From: Acidobacteriota bacterium
Lineage (GTDB): Bacteria > Acidobacteriota > UBA6911 > RPQK01 > JAJDTT01
DNA length: 64,000 nucleotides
NCBI GenBank assembly: GCA_028874215.1
Contig: JAPPLF010000100.1
Span: 62,001 to 126,000 of the forward strand
Direction: 5' to 3'
Shown: one piece after another, positions 1 through 8,433 of the stretch
Layout of the letters: each line of letters starts with the position of its first letter
How positions within the stretch are numbered: the first letter of the stretch is position 1
Position numbers and translations under genes: made by a program
The notes under the pieces: model-generated
Databases searched by the model: none
The model's input: the letters and a program-made list of their open reading frames with translations, nothing else
What the model was told of the DNA's origin: nothing

Positions 1-75
1 CGACCCCACCGGGAGAGAGCGCTGCTCCGTACCTGACCGCCCCTGGACCGTCATCTCGACATAGGTGATCTGCAT
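1..75 (-). CDS. possible partial CDS running off the left edge
   Basis: An open frame on the minus strand enters from the left edge. Its first in-window ATG is at 75, giving 25 codons (MQITYVEMTVQG...). The same frame stays open for about 30 codons further upstream without a good ATG or GTG, so the start is uncertain. The residue composition looks protein-like, but the piece is too short to assign to a family. It could equally be a chance open frame. Confidence 0.22.
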   Translation of the reverse strand, partial: MQITYVEMTVQGRSGTEQRSLPVGS

Positions 76-425
76 CGGCGTAGAATACTCGGATTCTTCC
101 TTGCGTGCGACAGCATCGAACCGGCTGATGCGGGATCGGACGCGGGCTGGCTACGGTTTCAGGAAACCGCCGGAAACGGCCGGGTCTCCCGGTTCGATTC
201 TCTAGACGTCGCCCATTCATTCGTGCTATTTCTGGAAAAAATTTTCGTCGCGAACAAGACTTTCATCTCCGCGCGCCGGTCGGGGCTGCCAAGTCGGAGG
301 ATGCCCCCAGAGTAGATAGCGCAGTGTTCGAGACCCTTTCCCGAGCGAAATTTTTCAAACCACACAGGAACCATGCACTGCCGCACGGCTCATCGATGCC
401 GTGGCGGCGGCGGAGGACCTCCACC
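76..425. other. intergenic stretch without a convincing gene
   Basis: About 350 bases with no open frame I would defend. It contains an inverted repeat at 154-169 (CGGTTTC, AG, GAAACCG). On the minus strand this shares its first 11 bases with the dispersed hairpin repeat found elsewhere in the window, so it may be a decayed copy. A short A/T-rich patch follows near 232-247. The promoter of the Cache-domain gene at 426 should lie here, but no clear -35/-10 pair stands out. Confidence 0.5.
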
Positions 426-1403
426 ATGGCCGGATTCCGATGGCCCTATCTGTTGATCACTCCGATTCTGGCGGTCGCCGGACAGGGATTCGCTCCGGCG
501 CAAACCTCGGCTTGCGCCGATCACTCGATTTCCGCCGGGGCCGTGCGGACATACGAGGACGTGGAGGCGTTCGTCAAATGCGCCTACGAGTTTGTCCAGG
601 AAGTGGGATTCGAGGAGGCGCGAAGGGCCTTCCACGAAGACGAACGGTGGAGAAAGGGACCCAACTATATTTTTGTCTCCGAGGATACGCCCGTGAGTGA
701 AGAGACTCGGAGCTTGGTATTTCCGCCCGACCCGTCCAGGGAAGGACGGACGATAACGCGGCTGCTGGACGACGCCTTCGGCAACAACTACTACAGGGAT
801 CGGCATCGTATCCTGAGCCTCGTCGGTGAGGGCTGGATCCATTACGCGTTCACGAACCCGGCGACCGGCATGGAAGAGCCCAAGGCCTCCTACGTCAAGA
901 GCATCGACTGGGACGGGACCCCGGCCGCCATCGGCTCCGGCATCTACCGGCGCGACCTCCCGGGGACCTGCCGGCGAGAAGAGGTCAACGCCACGGTGCT
1001 CGGCATAGACCCGTCCAACGAGAGGCTGCAGGAGTTCGTCCGTTGCGCCGCCATGGAAGTGGAAGCGATGGGGTACTTCGCCTCCATCAGCCTGTCCGCG
1101 GATCCCCGTTGGAGGCACGACTCGATCTATTTGTTCGGCGTCGACGGAAACGGAAACACGCTGTTCAGCGGGGATCCCTACCGCTGGGGCGGTTGGACCT
1201 TGGGCGGCCCCGATACTGAGCTGACCTCCCTGGCCGACCGGGACGACCTGAGCGTGGCCCAGGCCTTCGGTGAAACCTTTCTCTACTACATGAGCCGAAA
1301 CCCCGCCACCGGGATGGAGCAGCGGAAAGTCGTCTTCGTCAAGCGGGTGGTCACCTACGGCCTGCCGATCCTCATCGGCTCGGGTTATTATCTGGATGAA
1401 TGA
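426..1403 (+). CDS. secreted tandem Cache-domain protein (copy 1)
   Basis: Predicted exported protein of about 325 residues made of two related Cache-like (single-cache type 2) sensor modules. Each module ends in the family signature NPATGMEEPKASYVKSI...GSGIY or NPATGMEQRKVVFVKRV...GSGYY. The N-terminus is a Sec signal peptide (MAGFRWPYLLITPILAVAG). The ATG at 426 is preferred over the in-frame ATGs at 324 and 396 because GGAGG lies at 412-416, 9 nt upstream, and the signal peptide begins there. There is no transmembrane helix after the signal and no HAMP, kinase, methyl-accepting or cyclase domain, so unlike most Cache proteins it cannot signal on its own. It probably acts as a periplasmic small-molecule binder. 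The next gene is a close paralogue. The ligand is unknown. Confidence 0.8.
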   Translation: MAGFRWPYLLITPILAVAGQGFAPAQTSACADHSISAGAVRTYEDVEAFVKCAYEFVQEVGFEEARRAFHEDERWRKGPNYIFVSEDTPVSEETRSLVFPPDPSREGRTITRLLDDAFGNNYYRDRHRILSLVGEGWIHYAFTNPATGMEEPKASYVKSIDWDGTPAAIGSGIYRRDLPGTCRREEVNATVLGIDPSNERLQEFVRCAAMEVEAMGYFASISLSADPRWRHDSIYLFGVDGNGNTLFSGDPYRWGGWTLGGPDTELTSLADRDDLSVAQAFGETFLYYMSRNPATGMEQRKVVFVKRVVTYGLPILIGSGYYLDE

Positions 1404-1446
1404 AAAACTGCGGGCTCAAGCCCGATTGCGAATCTGGAGGACCATC

Positions 1447-2433
1447 ATGACAATGAATCGCAGACTGTCCGGTTGCCTTTTTCTCTTATCCCTGCTGGTG
1501 GCGCCGCCCCAGGCATTCGGCAGCGATGACGGTCCGTCGTGTGCGGAGAATTCCGTCGTCGCCAGCGCCGTGCAAACTCGCGAAGACGTTCGCGCATTCG
1601 TTCAGTGCGCCTACGAATACGCCATTGAGATGGGGCCGGAGGAAGCTCGCAGGGCGTTCAACGAGGACGAGCGTTGGAATAGCGGATCCATCTACGTCTT
1701 CATTTCCGAATCGACGCCGGAAAGCGACCAGGCCCATCACTTTGTTTTCCCGCCCGAACCCGAGCGGGAGGGAACTTCGCGCGGACTCCTCATCGACGTC
1801 TTCGGCAACGACTACTACAAGGAGCAGCACCGCATCACCAGCGGCTTCGGGGAAGGTTGGTTGTACTATTCGTTCACGAATTTCGCGACCGGCAGGGACG
1901 AGCCGAAGGCGACCTACATCAAGAGCATCGACTGGAACGGAACCCCGGCCGGCATCGGCGCGGGAATCTACCTGCGGGACATTCCGGGCTCCTGCAATCG
2001 GGAAGAGGTCAACGCCGCCGGACTCGCCGCGGATCCCTCCAGCCGAAAGCTTCAGGAATTCGTCCGCTGTGCCGCCATGGAGTTGGAGTCGATGGGGTAT
2101 TTCGCCTCTATCAGCCTGTCATTGGACCCCCGTTGGAGACAGGACTCGATCTACGTGTTCGGCGTGGACGGGAATGGCAACACGCTGTTCAGCGGGGATC
2201 CCTACCGCTGGGGCGGCTGGACGCTGGGCGGAGCGCAGACCGAGCTGACCTCGCTCACCGATCGGGACGACCTGAGCGTGGCCGACGCCTTCGGTGAAAC
2301 TTTCCTCTATTACATGGCGCGCAACCCCTCCACCGGAATGCAGCAGCGGAAGATGGTCTTCGTCAAGCGGGTGGTGACTTACGGCCTGCCGATCCTGATC
2401 GGCTCCGGCTACTATCTGGAAGACGGGGAATAG
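1447..2433 (+). CDS. secreted tandem Cache-domain protein (copy 2)
   Basis: Paralogue of the preceding gene, about 328 residues, with the same layout: signal peptide (MTMNRRLSGCLFLLSLLVAP), then two Cache-like modules ending in ...DEPKATYIKSIDW...GAGIY and ...QQRKMVFVKRVVT...GSGYY. The second module is almost identical to that of copy 1, while the first has diverged more. The start at 1447 is supported by GGAGG at 1436-1440, 6 nt upstream; an in-frame ATG at 1396 overlaps the upstream stop and lacks a signal peptide. The 43-nt gap and shared strand suggest one transcript. The two proteins could bind different ligands or form a heterodimer. No output domain is present. Confidence 0.8.
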   Translation: MTMNRRLSGCLFLLSLLVAPPQAFGSDDGPSCAENSVVASAVQTREDVRAFVQCAYEYAIEMGPEEARRAFNEDERWNSGSIYVFISESTPESDQAHHFVFPPEPEREGTSRGLLIDVFGNDYYKEQHRITSGFGEGWLYYSFTNFATGRDEPKATYIKSIDWNGTPAGIGAGIYLRDIPGSCNREEVNAAGLAADPSSRKLQEFVRCAAMELESMGYFASISLSLDPRWRQDSIYVFGVDGNGNTLFSGDPYRWGGWTLGGAQTELTSLTDRDDLSVADAFGETFLYYMARNPSTGMQQRKMVFVKRVVTYGLPILIGSGYYLEDGE

Positions 2434-2435
2434 GA

Positions 2436-3950
2436 TCAGCCCATGGCGTCTTTGGCCGCCTTCAGAAGCTCCACCGCCTTCGCGGCGATGGCGTCTCCCG
2501 CGGGACGAGCGAACGGAGGCCGCAGGTAATACCGGTAGGCGGCCGACATGTACTCGCCGTCCCCCACGTCGCGGCTGGTGCCGATGTAGCCCAGATATCC
2601 GTTGCTGTAGGCGGCGGGTATGGTCATGGCGAAGGGACTCTGCCGCCGAATCTGTTTCCCGATTCCGGAAAACGCCTCGCACGGGATGGTCACCACCGCG
2701 ACGTCGCCCAGGACGACGGCTTGCAGGGGAACCGGAAGGGAGTCGGGCAGGGCGGTGCCTTCCTTGTGAACCTTCAAAGCCCAGTCGGTCCATCTCAGCA
2801 GCGGCCGGGCCAGGTTCCTCCGGTATTTCATCTTCATGGTCGCGGAAAAGTTGTAGCCCAGGACCCGGAGCGTGTCGGGGTCGCCGGCCTCGGTTCGCCG
2901 TTGAAAATCCATCAGTTCCTGCCGCTGTTGCCGGAGTTCCTCAGGTGAGGGCAGGGGACCATAGGGAACCTGGGCCGTACCCCAGGCCAGGGCCAGGGCG
3001 GACCTGGAATTGGGCCGGGTTTCGGACGCCGCCCGGATGAAGGCGTCTCCCAATCGCCGTCCGGCGGCCCGGGCCCTTGCGGCGCCGTCGAACATGCCTT
3101 TGACGTTGATGTCTCCGGCGCAGCCCTGGAGGAAGAACCCCACCGGCCGTTGGGGGCGAAACGATTCCAGCAGGTCCAGGATGGCCCACCCCGAGAAGTC
3201 GGGATTGATCACCGGTTCCTCCAGGTTGTAGGAGGCTACCGGGTGGCCCGTGAAATGTCCCATGACGGCCAGAGGCGAACCGTCGGGGCGATCGAAGCGA
3301 AGCAGCGAAACCAGGGGATCGTTGGCGCCCTCGAAATCCCCCAACAGAACCCGGTCCTCCTCCCGCATGAAGTAGGTGGAACCGTCGGCCCAGACCCCCT
3401 TGCGGTTGTAGGTGATGGAGGACTCCTCCGTTGTCGCCCAGGAGAGTCTGGCCGGCTCGAAACCGGCCTCCAGGGAACGGGCGGCCTCCCGGAGATTCCT
3501 GAAGAACCGCTTCCCGAACCCTCGTGCGTTGTTCCTCAGGCCGCCCAGGGTGACGACGGAGTGGTTGTGGGTCGCGGAGGTGATGGTCTGCTCCTGGGGA
3601 ATGCCCAGTCCCCGGGCCAGATGGCGCCGTCCCTCGGACCAGATGTTGTAGTCGCTGTTGGCCCAGCCCAGAGTCAGCTTCCCCTGCCGCAGGGCCAGGA
3701 GACGGGTCTCCAAGGGACCCTCGATCTTCCGGACCACCGGATTGACGCCCAGGGTCGGAGACGGGACGCCTGTGGGCGGGGTGCAATCGAAGCGGAGTGA
3801 GGAGATCTCCAGCTCACCGCGGCCCACCATCACATGATCGGCCGCCGGTTTCCCCCACGCACGCCGCGGAAACGGCAGCAGGGAAGCTCCCAGACCCACC
3901 AGAAAGTGACGCCGGCCGGTGCTTCTTCTCATAACTTTTTTTATAGCCAT
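2436..3950 (-). CDS. neutral/alkaline ceramidase-like hydrolase, Tat-exported
   Basis: About 504 residues resembling the N-terminal catalytic region of the neutral/alkaline non-lysosomal ceramidase family, which hydrolyses the amide bond of ceramide. Seen motifs are SATHNHSVVTLGG, GHFTGHPVASYN and FLQGCAGDINVKG (the family QGxxGDxxP-like block), and a late Tyr-rich stretch NGYLGYIGTSRD. The N-terminus carries a twin-arginine type signal (RRHFLVGLGASLLPF). The ATG at 3950 was chosen because it places this signal at the N-terminus. A longer frame to 4025 overlaps the next gene, and an internal ATG at 3932 is possible. It is the last gene of a minus-strand group with an SDR and an MDR. The true substrate may not be ceramide, because environmental members are diverse. 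Confidence 0.68.
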   Translation of the reverse strand: MAIKKVMRRSTGRRHFLVGLGASLLPFPRRAWGKPAADHVMVGRGELEISSLRFDCTPPTGVPSPTLGVNPVVRKIEGPLETRLLALRQGKLTLGWANSDYNIWSEGRRHLARGLGIPQEQTITSATHNHSVVTLGGLRNNARGFGKRFFRNLREAARSLEAGFEPARLSWATTEESSITYNRKGVWADGSTYFMREEDRVLLGDFEGANDPLVSLLRFDRPDGSPLAVMGHFTGHPVASYNLEEPVINPDFSGWAILDLLESFRPQRPVGFFLQGCAGDINVKGMFDGAARARAAGRRLGDAFIRAASETRPNSRSALALAWGTAQVPYGPLPSPEELRQQRQELMDFQRRTEAGDPDTLRVLGYNFSATMKMKYRRNLARPLLRWTDWALKVHKEGTALPDSLPVPLQAVVLGDVAVVTIPCEAFSGIGKQIRRQSPFAMTIPAAYSNGYLGYIGTSRDVGDGEYMSAAYRYYLRPPFARPAGDAIAAKAVELLKAAKDAMG

Positions 3951-4002
3951 GTCATTCCGCGCCGGCACGGATAGGCGCATCGCCCGGCTGGGGCCGCAGC
4001 TC

Positions 4003-4785
4003 CTACCAGAGGGTGTAGCCTCCATCGATGACGATGCTGGCGCCGGTCACATAGCGGGAGGCGTCGCTGGCCAGGTAGACGGCCAGCGGTCCCAGGTCTT
4101 CGGGTTGCCCGAAGCCACCCATGGGGATGTTGGCTATGAAGGTCTTGATCACCTGGGGGTGGTCCTTGGACCAGCGGAGGTTGGGCTTGGTCATGAAGCC
4201 TCCGGGACAGATGGCGTTGACCGTGATGCCGTGGGGCGCCCAGTCGGCGGCCACGGCCCGGGTGAAGTGGATCACCGCCGCCTTGGACGTCTCGTAGTGC
4301 CGGCCGCCGATGTCCCGAGCCACGATCAGTCCGTTGATGGAAGCATTGTTGATGATTCGTCCTCCCTGGCCCCGGCTCACCATGGCTCCGCCGATGATCT
4401 TGGTGCAGAGGAACGTGCTGGTCAGGTTCAGATCCGTGAGGCGGCGCCATTGTTCCAGGGTCATCTCCGTGGTGGGAATGTTCTCGCGGCGTCCCCCCAC
4501 GTTGTTGATCAGGATGTCGATGGGCCCATGATCCCGGAGGGCCGTCTCGCAGGCCCGCTCGCAGTCCTCCATGTCGCCGACGTCGGCCTGGATGGGAAAG
4601 GCCTTCCGGCCCCGGCTCACCAGATCCGCGGCCGTCCGCTCCAGGGAGGCGCCATCCCGTCCCACCAGGATCACGTCGGCGCCGGCCTCGGCGATGGCCA
4701 GGGCCATCTCGCGTCCCAGCCCCCGGCTGCCGCCGGTGATGAACATCTTCTTTCCTGTCAGTCGAAACCGGTCAAATACGCTCAT
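4003..4785 (-). CDS. SDR-family oxidoreductase
   Basis: Classical short-chain dehydrogenase of 260 residues, the usual length. The nucleotide-binding motif TGGSRGLG is near residue 17, followed by the NNVGG motif, a Ser in the NNASING strand and the catalytic YETSK (Tyr and Lys). The C-terminal part has the typical PGGFMTK and DGGYTLW endings. It is expected to be an NAD(P)-dependent alcohol or keto reductase, possibly in sugar or sugar-acid catabolism, but the substrate cannot be read from the sequence. It sits 52 nt upstream of the ceramidase-like gene. A hairpin-repeat locus separates it from the MDR gene behind it. Confidence 0.85.
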   Translation of the reverse strand: MSVFDRFRLTGKKMFITGGSRGLGREMALAIAEAGADVILVGRDGASLERTAADLVSRGRKAFPIQADVGDMEDCERACETALRDHGPIDILINNVGGRRENIPTTEMTLEQWRRLTDLNLTSTFLCTKIIGGAMVSRGQGGRIINNASINGLIVARDIGGRHYETSKAAVIHFTRAVAADWAPHGITVNAICPGGFMTKPNLRWSKDHPQVIKTFIANIPMGGFGQPEDLGPLAVYLASDASRYVTGASIVIDGGYTLW

Positions 4786-4812
4786 GATTTATTTTTCTTT
4801 GGGAACTGGAGG

Positions 4813-4897
4813 GGCGGCTTCCAGCCGCCCGTTCCCCCGTTTCCCATTCCGCTCGTCTCCCCATGCCGCTCCCGGAGTTCGGCGTTTGGAAACCGCC
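4813..4897. repeat. REP-like inverted pair, locus 1
   Basis: Two short hairpins lie in opposite orientation between the SDR and MDR genes. GGCGGCTTCCAGCCGCC is at 4813-4829 (7-bp stem, TCC loop) and GGCGTTTGGAAACCGCC at 4881-4897 (one mismatch in the stem, GGA loop). The loop motifs are reverse complements of each other. The right copy is preceded by CGGAGTTC and followed by GCTCC, flanks that recur at the other loci. Confidence 0.7.
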
Positions 4898-4910
4898 GCT
4901 CCCCTCTTTC

Positions 4911-5936
4911 CTAATCCCCGTGCGCGTCCCGCCAGTCGAACACCACGTTCATGATGGTCTTGTCCCGGTGGTAGGCCATCTCGTAGGCCTCCACCATCCG
5001 AGTGTAGTGGAGCCGGTGGGTCACGAGGCGCTTGGGTTCCAGCAACCCGTCGGCCATCAGCGTGAAGAGGTGCGACCGGTGCCGTGTCTGCTGGACGTCG
5101 CCGCCGGCTCCGGGAAAGAGGTTGGGATCCTCGCCGCTGACGGCGATGAGTGAGATCCCTTTGATGTAGAAGAGCTGCATGGAGAGGGGGTTGAACTCCA
5201 GACCTTCCTCACCGCGGCCCAAAAGGCTGACGATGGAGACGCGGCCACCGTCCCGGACGATCTCCACGGCGGTTCGGTAGGCGGGCCAAGGGTTGGCCGT
5301 CAGTATGACCAGGTCGATGCCGCGTCCGGAGCTGAACTCGTCCAACTTCTTGGCCAAGTCTGGATCATCGCTGCGGAAGAGGCCGTGGGCCCCCATGTTC
5401 TTGGCCATCTCCAGCCGCAGGTCGCTGTTGCCGATGGCGGCAGTGCGCGCCCCATAGAGGGGGCCGACGGCGACGGCTCCCAAGCCCAGAGTCCCGAGCC
5501 CGACCACGGCCACGGTTTCGCCCGGCCGGAAGAGTCCCTTGTGATAACAGTGGGCGCTCAGGGAATAGAGATTCGCGAACACCGCATCTTCCGGTTCAAC
5601 GCCGTCGGGAACCGTGACCAGGGCCCCCTCGGCGGGAGTACAGATGTACTCCGACTGGTGGTGCATCTGGGACAGGACCCGGTCTCCAACTTTGAAGCCT
5701 GTGACGTTGGAGCCGACGCCCCGGACTTCGCCCAAATTGCTGTCACCTACCCACCGGGGATAGACGGGGGCTCCGGGGACGTCCTCGGCCCCTTCGTAGT
5801 TGCCGCGGTCGGTCCCGATCTTGAATCCGGTCACGATGGTCCGCACCCAGACCTGATCCGGCGCCAGATTCGAGGTGTCGAGCTCCTGGTCTTCAATGCG
5901 GAGGTCCCGGGGACCGTGCAGGATGGCGATCTTCAT
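4911..5936 (-). CDS. MDR-family alcohol dehydrogenase-like protein
   Basis: Medium-chain dehydrogenase/reductase of 341 residues with an N-terminal GroES-like fold and a Rossmann domain. The cofactor motif VVGLGTLGLGAVAVG is near residue 145. The usual GHE/Cys catalytic zinc site and the four-Cys structural zinc lobe are not seen: the N-terminal segment has TGFKIGTD where Cys would normally lie. It may therefore be a zinc-independent or atypical member. It probably starts a minus-strand group with the SDR and ceramidase-like genes, although a repeat locus lies between. About 170 nt separate it from the divergent GMC subunit gene at 6110. Confidence 0.75.
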   Translation of the reverse strand: MKIAILHGPRDLRIEDQELDTSNLAPDQVWVRTIVTGFKIGTDRGNYEGAEDVPGAPVYPRWVGDSNLGEVRGVGSNVTGFKVGDRVLSQMHHQSEYICTPAEGALVTVPDGVEPEDAVFANLYSLSAHCYHKGLFRPGETVAVVGLGTLGLGAVAVGPLYGARTAAIGNSDLRLEMAKNMGAHGLFRSDDPDLAKKLDEFSSGRGIDLVILTANPWPAYRTAVEIVRDGGRVSIVSLLGRGEEGLEFNPLSMQLFYIKGISLIAVSGEDPNLFPGAGGDVQQTRHRSHLFTLMADGLLEPKRLVTHRLHYTRMVEAYEMAYHRDKTIMNVVFDWRDAHGD

Positions 5937-6109
5937 CTGGACGTGCTCCTGGTCGGTTTGTCAGTCTTGGCGAAATTCGGGAGTGCCAACGTTACCAGCC
6001 CGTATCGACTTTTGCCACGGTCCGGGAGGAGCGCAAATGGGCGCAGAATTCATCGCATGACTATCGCGGAAAGAGAATCGGCACTATCCTGGAGACAGGA
6101 GATCGGCCT

Positions 6110-6712
6110 ATGACGGCGAAGCGGATTCGGCGTAGAGACGCCCTCAAGACGATGGCGGTGGGCTCTTCCGGTCTGGTCCGGTTGGCCGTGTCGGCGCCGG
6201 TGGCGGGATCCGCCCCGGGAGCGGCCGCGGCAGCGGCTCAAGGCGCGGGCGGGGCTTGGACGCCCGGTTTTCTGACGCCGGATCAGGGCGAGCTGGTGGC
6301 GACGCTCGCCGACCTCATCATCCCGGAAACGGACACCCCCGGGGCCAGAGCCGCCCGGGTCCACGAGCACATCGATCTGGTCTTGAGTCACGAGACCGAT
6401 GAGGTCCGGAAGGCATTCCTCGAGGGACTGGAGGAGGTCGACCGCCTCAGCCTCGTCCGGTACGAGAAGGAGTTTGTCCGGCTTTCCCCCGAGGACCGGG
6501 AGGCGCTGCTGAGCCGGCTTGCGGATCCGGAACCGGATCAACCTGAGGAAGGGGCGGGACACCGCTTCTTCCGGGACCTGCGCCGGAGAACGGTGTTCGC
6601 CTACTACACCTCCCGCGAGGGGATCCACCAGGAACTGGGGTACCAGGGAAAGCAGGTCCTGGCCCAATGGGAGGGTTGCCCCCATCCCGGCCATCACGGG
6701 GACGGTGACTAG
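6110..6712 (+). CDS. gluconate 2-dehydrogenase subunit 3-like protein
   Basis: About 200 residues matching the small subunit 3 family that accompanies membrane-bound GMC dehydrogenases. The N-terminus has a twin-arginine style signal (RRRDALKTMAVGSSG) followed by an Ala/Gly-rich linker. The body has the family pattern FLTPDQGELVATLADLIIPE and YYTSREGIHQELGY. The ATG at 6110 follows AGGAG at a normal distance. The stop is 16 nt before the GMC flavoprotein start, so the two are almost certainly co-transcribed and form a complex. Exporting the small subunit would carry the folded flavoprotein along. The electron acceptor, usually a cytochrome, is not encoded nearby. Confidence 0.82.
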   Translation: MTAKRIRRRDALKTMAVGSSGLVRLAVSAPVAGSAPGAAAAAAQGAGGAWTPGFLTPDQGELVATLADLIIPETDTPGARAARVHEHIDLVLSHETDEVRKAFLEGLEEVDRLSLVRYEKEFVRLSPEDREALLSRLADPEPDQPEEGAGHRFFRDLRRRTVFAYYTSREGIHQELGYQGKQVLAQWEGCPHPGHHGDGD

Positions 6713-6728
6713 CCTTCGAGGTTCGGCA

Positions 6729-8414
6729 ATGGCCCAGCGTGAATACGATGTCCTGGTCGTCGGCAGCGGCGCCGCTGGTGGCATGGCGGCCAAGGTCCTG
6801 ACCGAGCATGGACTGGAGGTGGTCGTGCTGGAGGCCGGACCCTCCATCAAGAACACCGACTTCCTGACCCATGCCATGCCCTACGATTTCCCTTTTCGGG
6901 GACGGGGCAACCCCCAAGTCATCCGGAAGGACGGCTTGCTGGCGGCGAGGGAGCAGACGCCGTTTTCCGGCTACTACGCCAAGGAAAGCGAGCATCCCTA
7001 CACCAATGCTCCCACTACGGGCGCGCAAAAGCCCTACAAGTGGACGGGACGATCCCGGATTCTGGGGGGGCGGACCCTGCACTGGGGCCGCCAGTCGTTC
7101 CGCCTGGCCGAGTTCGACTTCAAGGCGGCGAGCATCGACGGTTTCGGGGTGGACTGGCCCTTCACCTACGCGGACCTGGCGCCCTACTACGACAAGGTGG
7201 AGGACTACGTGGGAATCCAGGGGTTCCAGGAGGGCCTGCCCCAGATTCCGGACGGACGGTTTCTGCCCCCCTTCGCCTACAACTGCTTCGAGCATCTGAT
7301 CCGGAAGGCGGCGGCCCGGAAAGGCTGGCGCATGACGGCCCTCAGGACCGCCCAGTTGAGCCGGTACCACCGGGGACGGCCGCCCTGCCACTACTGCGGA
7401 AGCTGCGGCTTCGGATGCGACATCGGGGCCTTCTTCTCCAGCATCGCCGTCACCCTTCCCGACGCCGCCAAGACGGGAAAGCTGACCCTGCTGACCGACG
7501 CGGTGGTCCGGGAGGTGGCGGTGGACAAGGAAGGCCGGGTCCGGGGCGTCTCCTATGTCGACCGGAAGAGCAAAGTGGAGCGGAAGGTACGCGCCAAGGT
7601 GGTGGTGTTGGCCGCCGGCACGCTGGAGTCGACCCGGATCCTGCTCAATTCGGTGTCCCGTTTCCACCCCCAAGGCATGGCCAACGCCAGCGGTGTCCTG
7701 GGCCATTACCTGACCGATCACTTCACGGCCGGTCAGGTGATCGGGGTCCTGCCCGAGCTGGTGGGATCGAAAATCCGCAATGACGACGGCAAGGCCAACG
7801 GATCCTACATTCCCCGGTACAGCAATCTGGGAACCCGCCATCCCAATTTCCTTCGCGGCTACGCGATCATGGTCAAGGGGGGCAGCAATGTCTTCCCGGG
7901 ACACGCCGACCTGATCGGTGGTTTCGGAGCCGGCTACAAGAAAAGGATCAAGGATCTGCACCCGGCGGTGGTCCGGATCTACGCTCGGGGAGAGCCGCTA
8001 CAGATCTTCGACAGCTACGTGGAGATCGACAAAGAGGTGGTGGACGCGTGGGGAATCCCGGTCCTGAAGTTCCACTACAAGCGGACCGACAACGACTACC
8101 ACATGCTGGACGACGCCTTTCAGAATCTGGAGGAGCTCATGCATGAGGCGGGAGCCGAGATCCTCAGCGAGGACAAGTCGCTGAGCGCTCCCGGGCGGAT
8201 CATCCACGAGATGGGGACCACCCGGATGGGCGACGATCCTCGGACCAGCGTCCTGAACCAGTTCTGCCAGGCCCACGAGATTTCGAATCTGTTCGTCATG
8301 GACGGCGGTTGCTGGCCCAGTTCCGCCTGCCAGAATCCTACCGAAACCATTCTGGCCATCGCCTGGCGGTCCAGCGACTATCTGGCGGAGCAGTTCCGGA
8401 CGGGCGATCTCTGA
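6729..8414 (+). CDS. GMC-family FAD-dependent oxidoreductase
   Basis: Flavoprotein of about 561 residues, catalytic subunit of a probable periplasmic sugar or alcohol dehydrogenase. The FAD motif VVGSGAAGGMAAK is near residue 10. A Cys-rich segment CHYCGSCGFGC lies mid-protein, as in gluconate and glucoside dehydrogenase relatives. The C-terminal GMC signature MDGGCWPSSACQNPTET contains the active-site region. The ATG at 6729 was chosen because the FAD motif follows directly; a longer frame to 6519 overlaps the subunit 3 gene. It has no signal peptide of its own, which fits hitch-hiker export with the Tat-targeted upstream product. The substrate is unknown. Confidence 0.88.
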   Translation: MAQREYDVLVVGSGAAGGMAAKVLTEHGLEVVVLEAGPSIKNTDFLTHAMPYDFPFRGRGNPQVIRKDGLLAAREQTPFSGYYAKESEHPYTNAPTTGAQKPYKWTGRSRILGGRTLHWGRQSFRLAEFDFKAASIDGFGVDWPFTYADLAPYYDKVEDYVGIQGFQEGLPQIPDGRFLPPFAYNCFEHLIRKAAARKGWRMTALRTAQLSRYHRGRPPCHYCGSCGFGCDIGAFFSSIAVTLPDAAKTGKLTLLTDAVVREVAVDKEGRVRGVSYVDRKSKVERKVRAKVVVLAAGTLESTRILLNSVSRFHPQGMANASGVLGHYLTDHFTAGQVIGVLPELVGSKIRNDDGKANGSYIPRYSNLGTRHPNFLRGYAIMVKGGSNVFPGHADLIGGFGAGYKKRIKDLHPAVVRIYARGEPLQIFDSYVEIDKEVVDAWGIPVLKFHYKRTDNDYHMLDDAFQNLEELMHEAGAEILSEDKSLSAPGRIIHEMGTTRMGDDPRTSVLNQFCQAHEISNLFVMDGGCWPSSACQNPTETILAIAWRSSDYLAEQFRTGDL

Positions 8415-8433
8415 GTCACGCTGCCACGGTTCG

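Noticed and set aside
159-386. 75-residue open frame on the minus strand near the left edge
   Set aside because: No ribosome-binding site, no domain and it covers a non-coding region with a decayed hairpin; overlaps the upstream region of the Cache gene.
390-1118. Long minus-strand frame opposite the first Cache gene
   Set aside because: Shadow of a GC-rich gene: the plus-strand frame has a signal peptide, ribosome-binding site and domain pattern; this one has none.
6447-7961. 504-residue minus-strand frame opposite the GMC gene
   Set aside because: Shadow of the GMC flavoprotein; no motif, no start signal.
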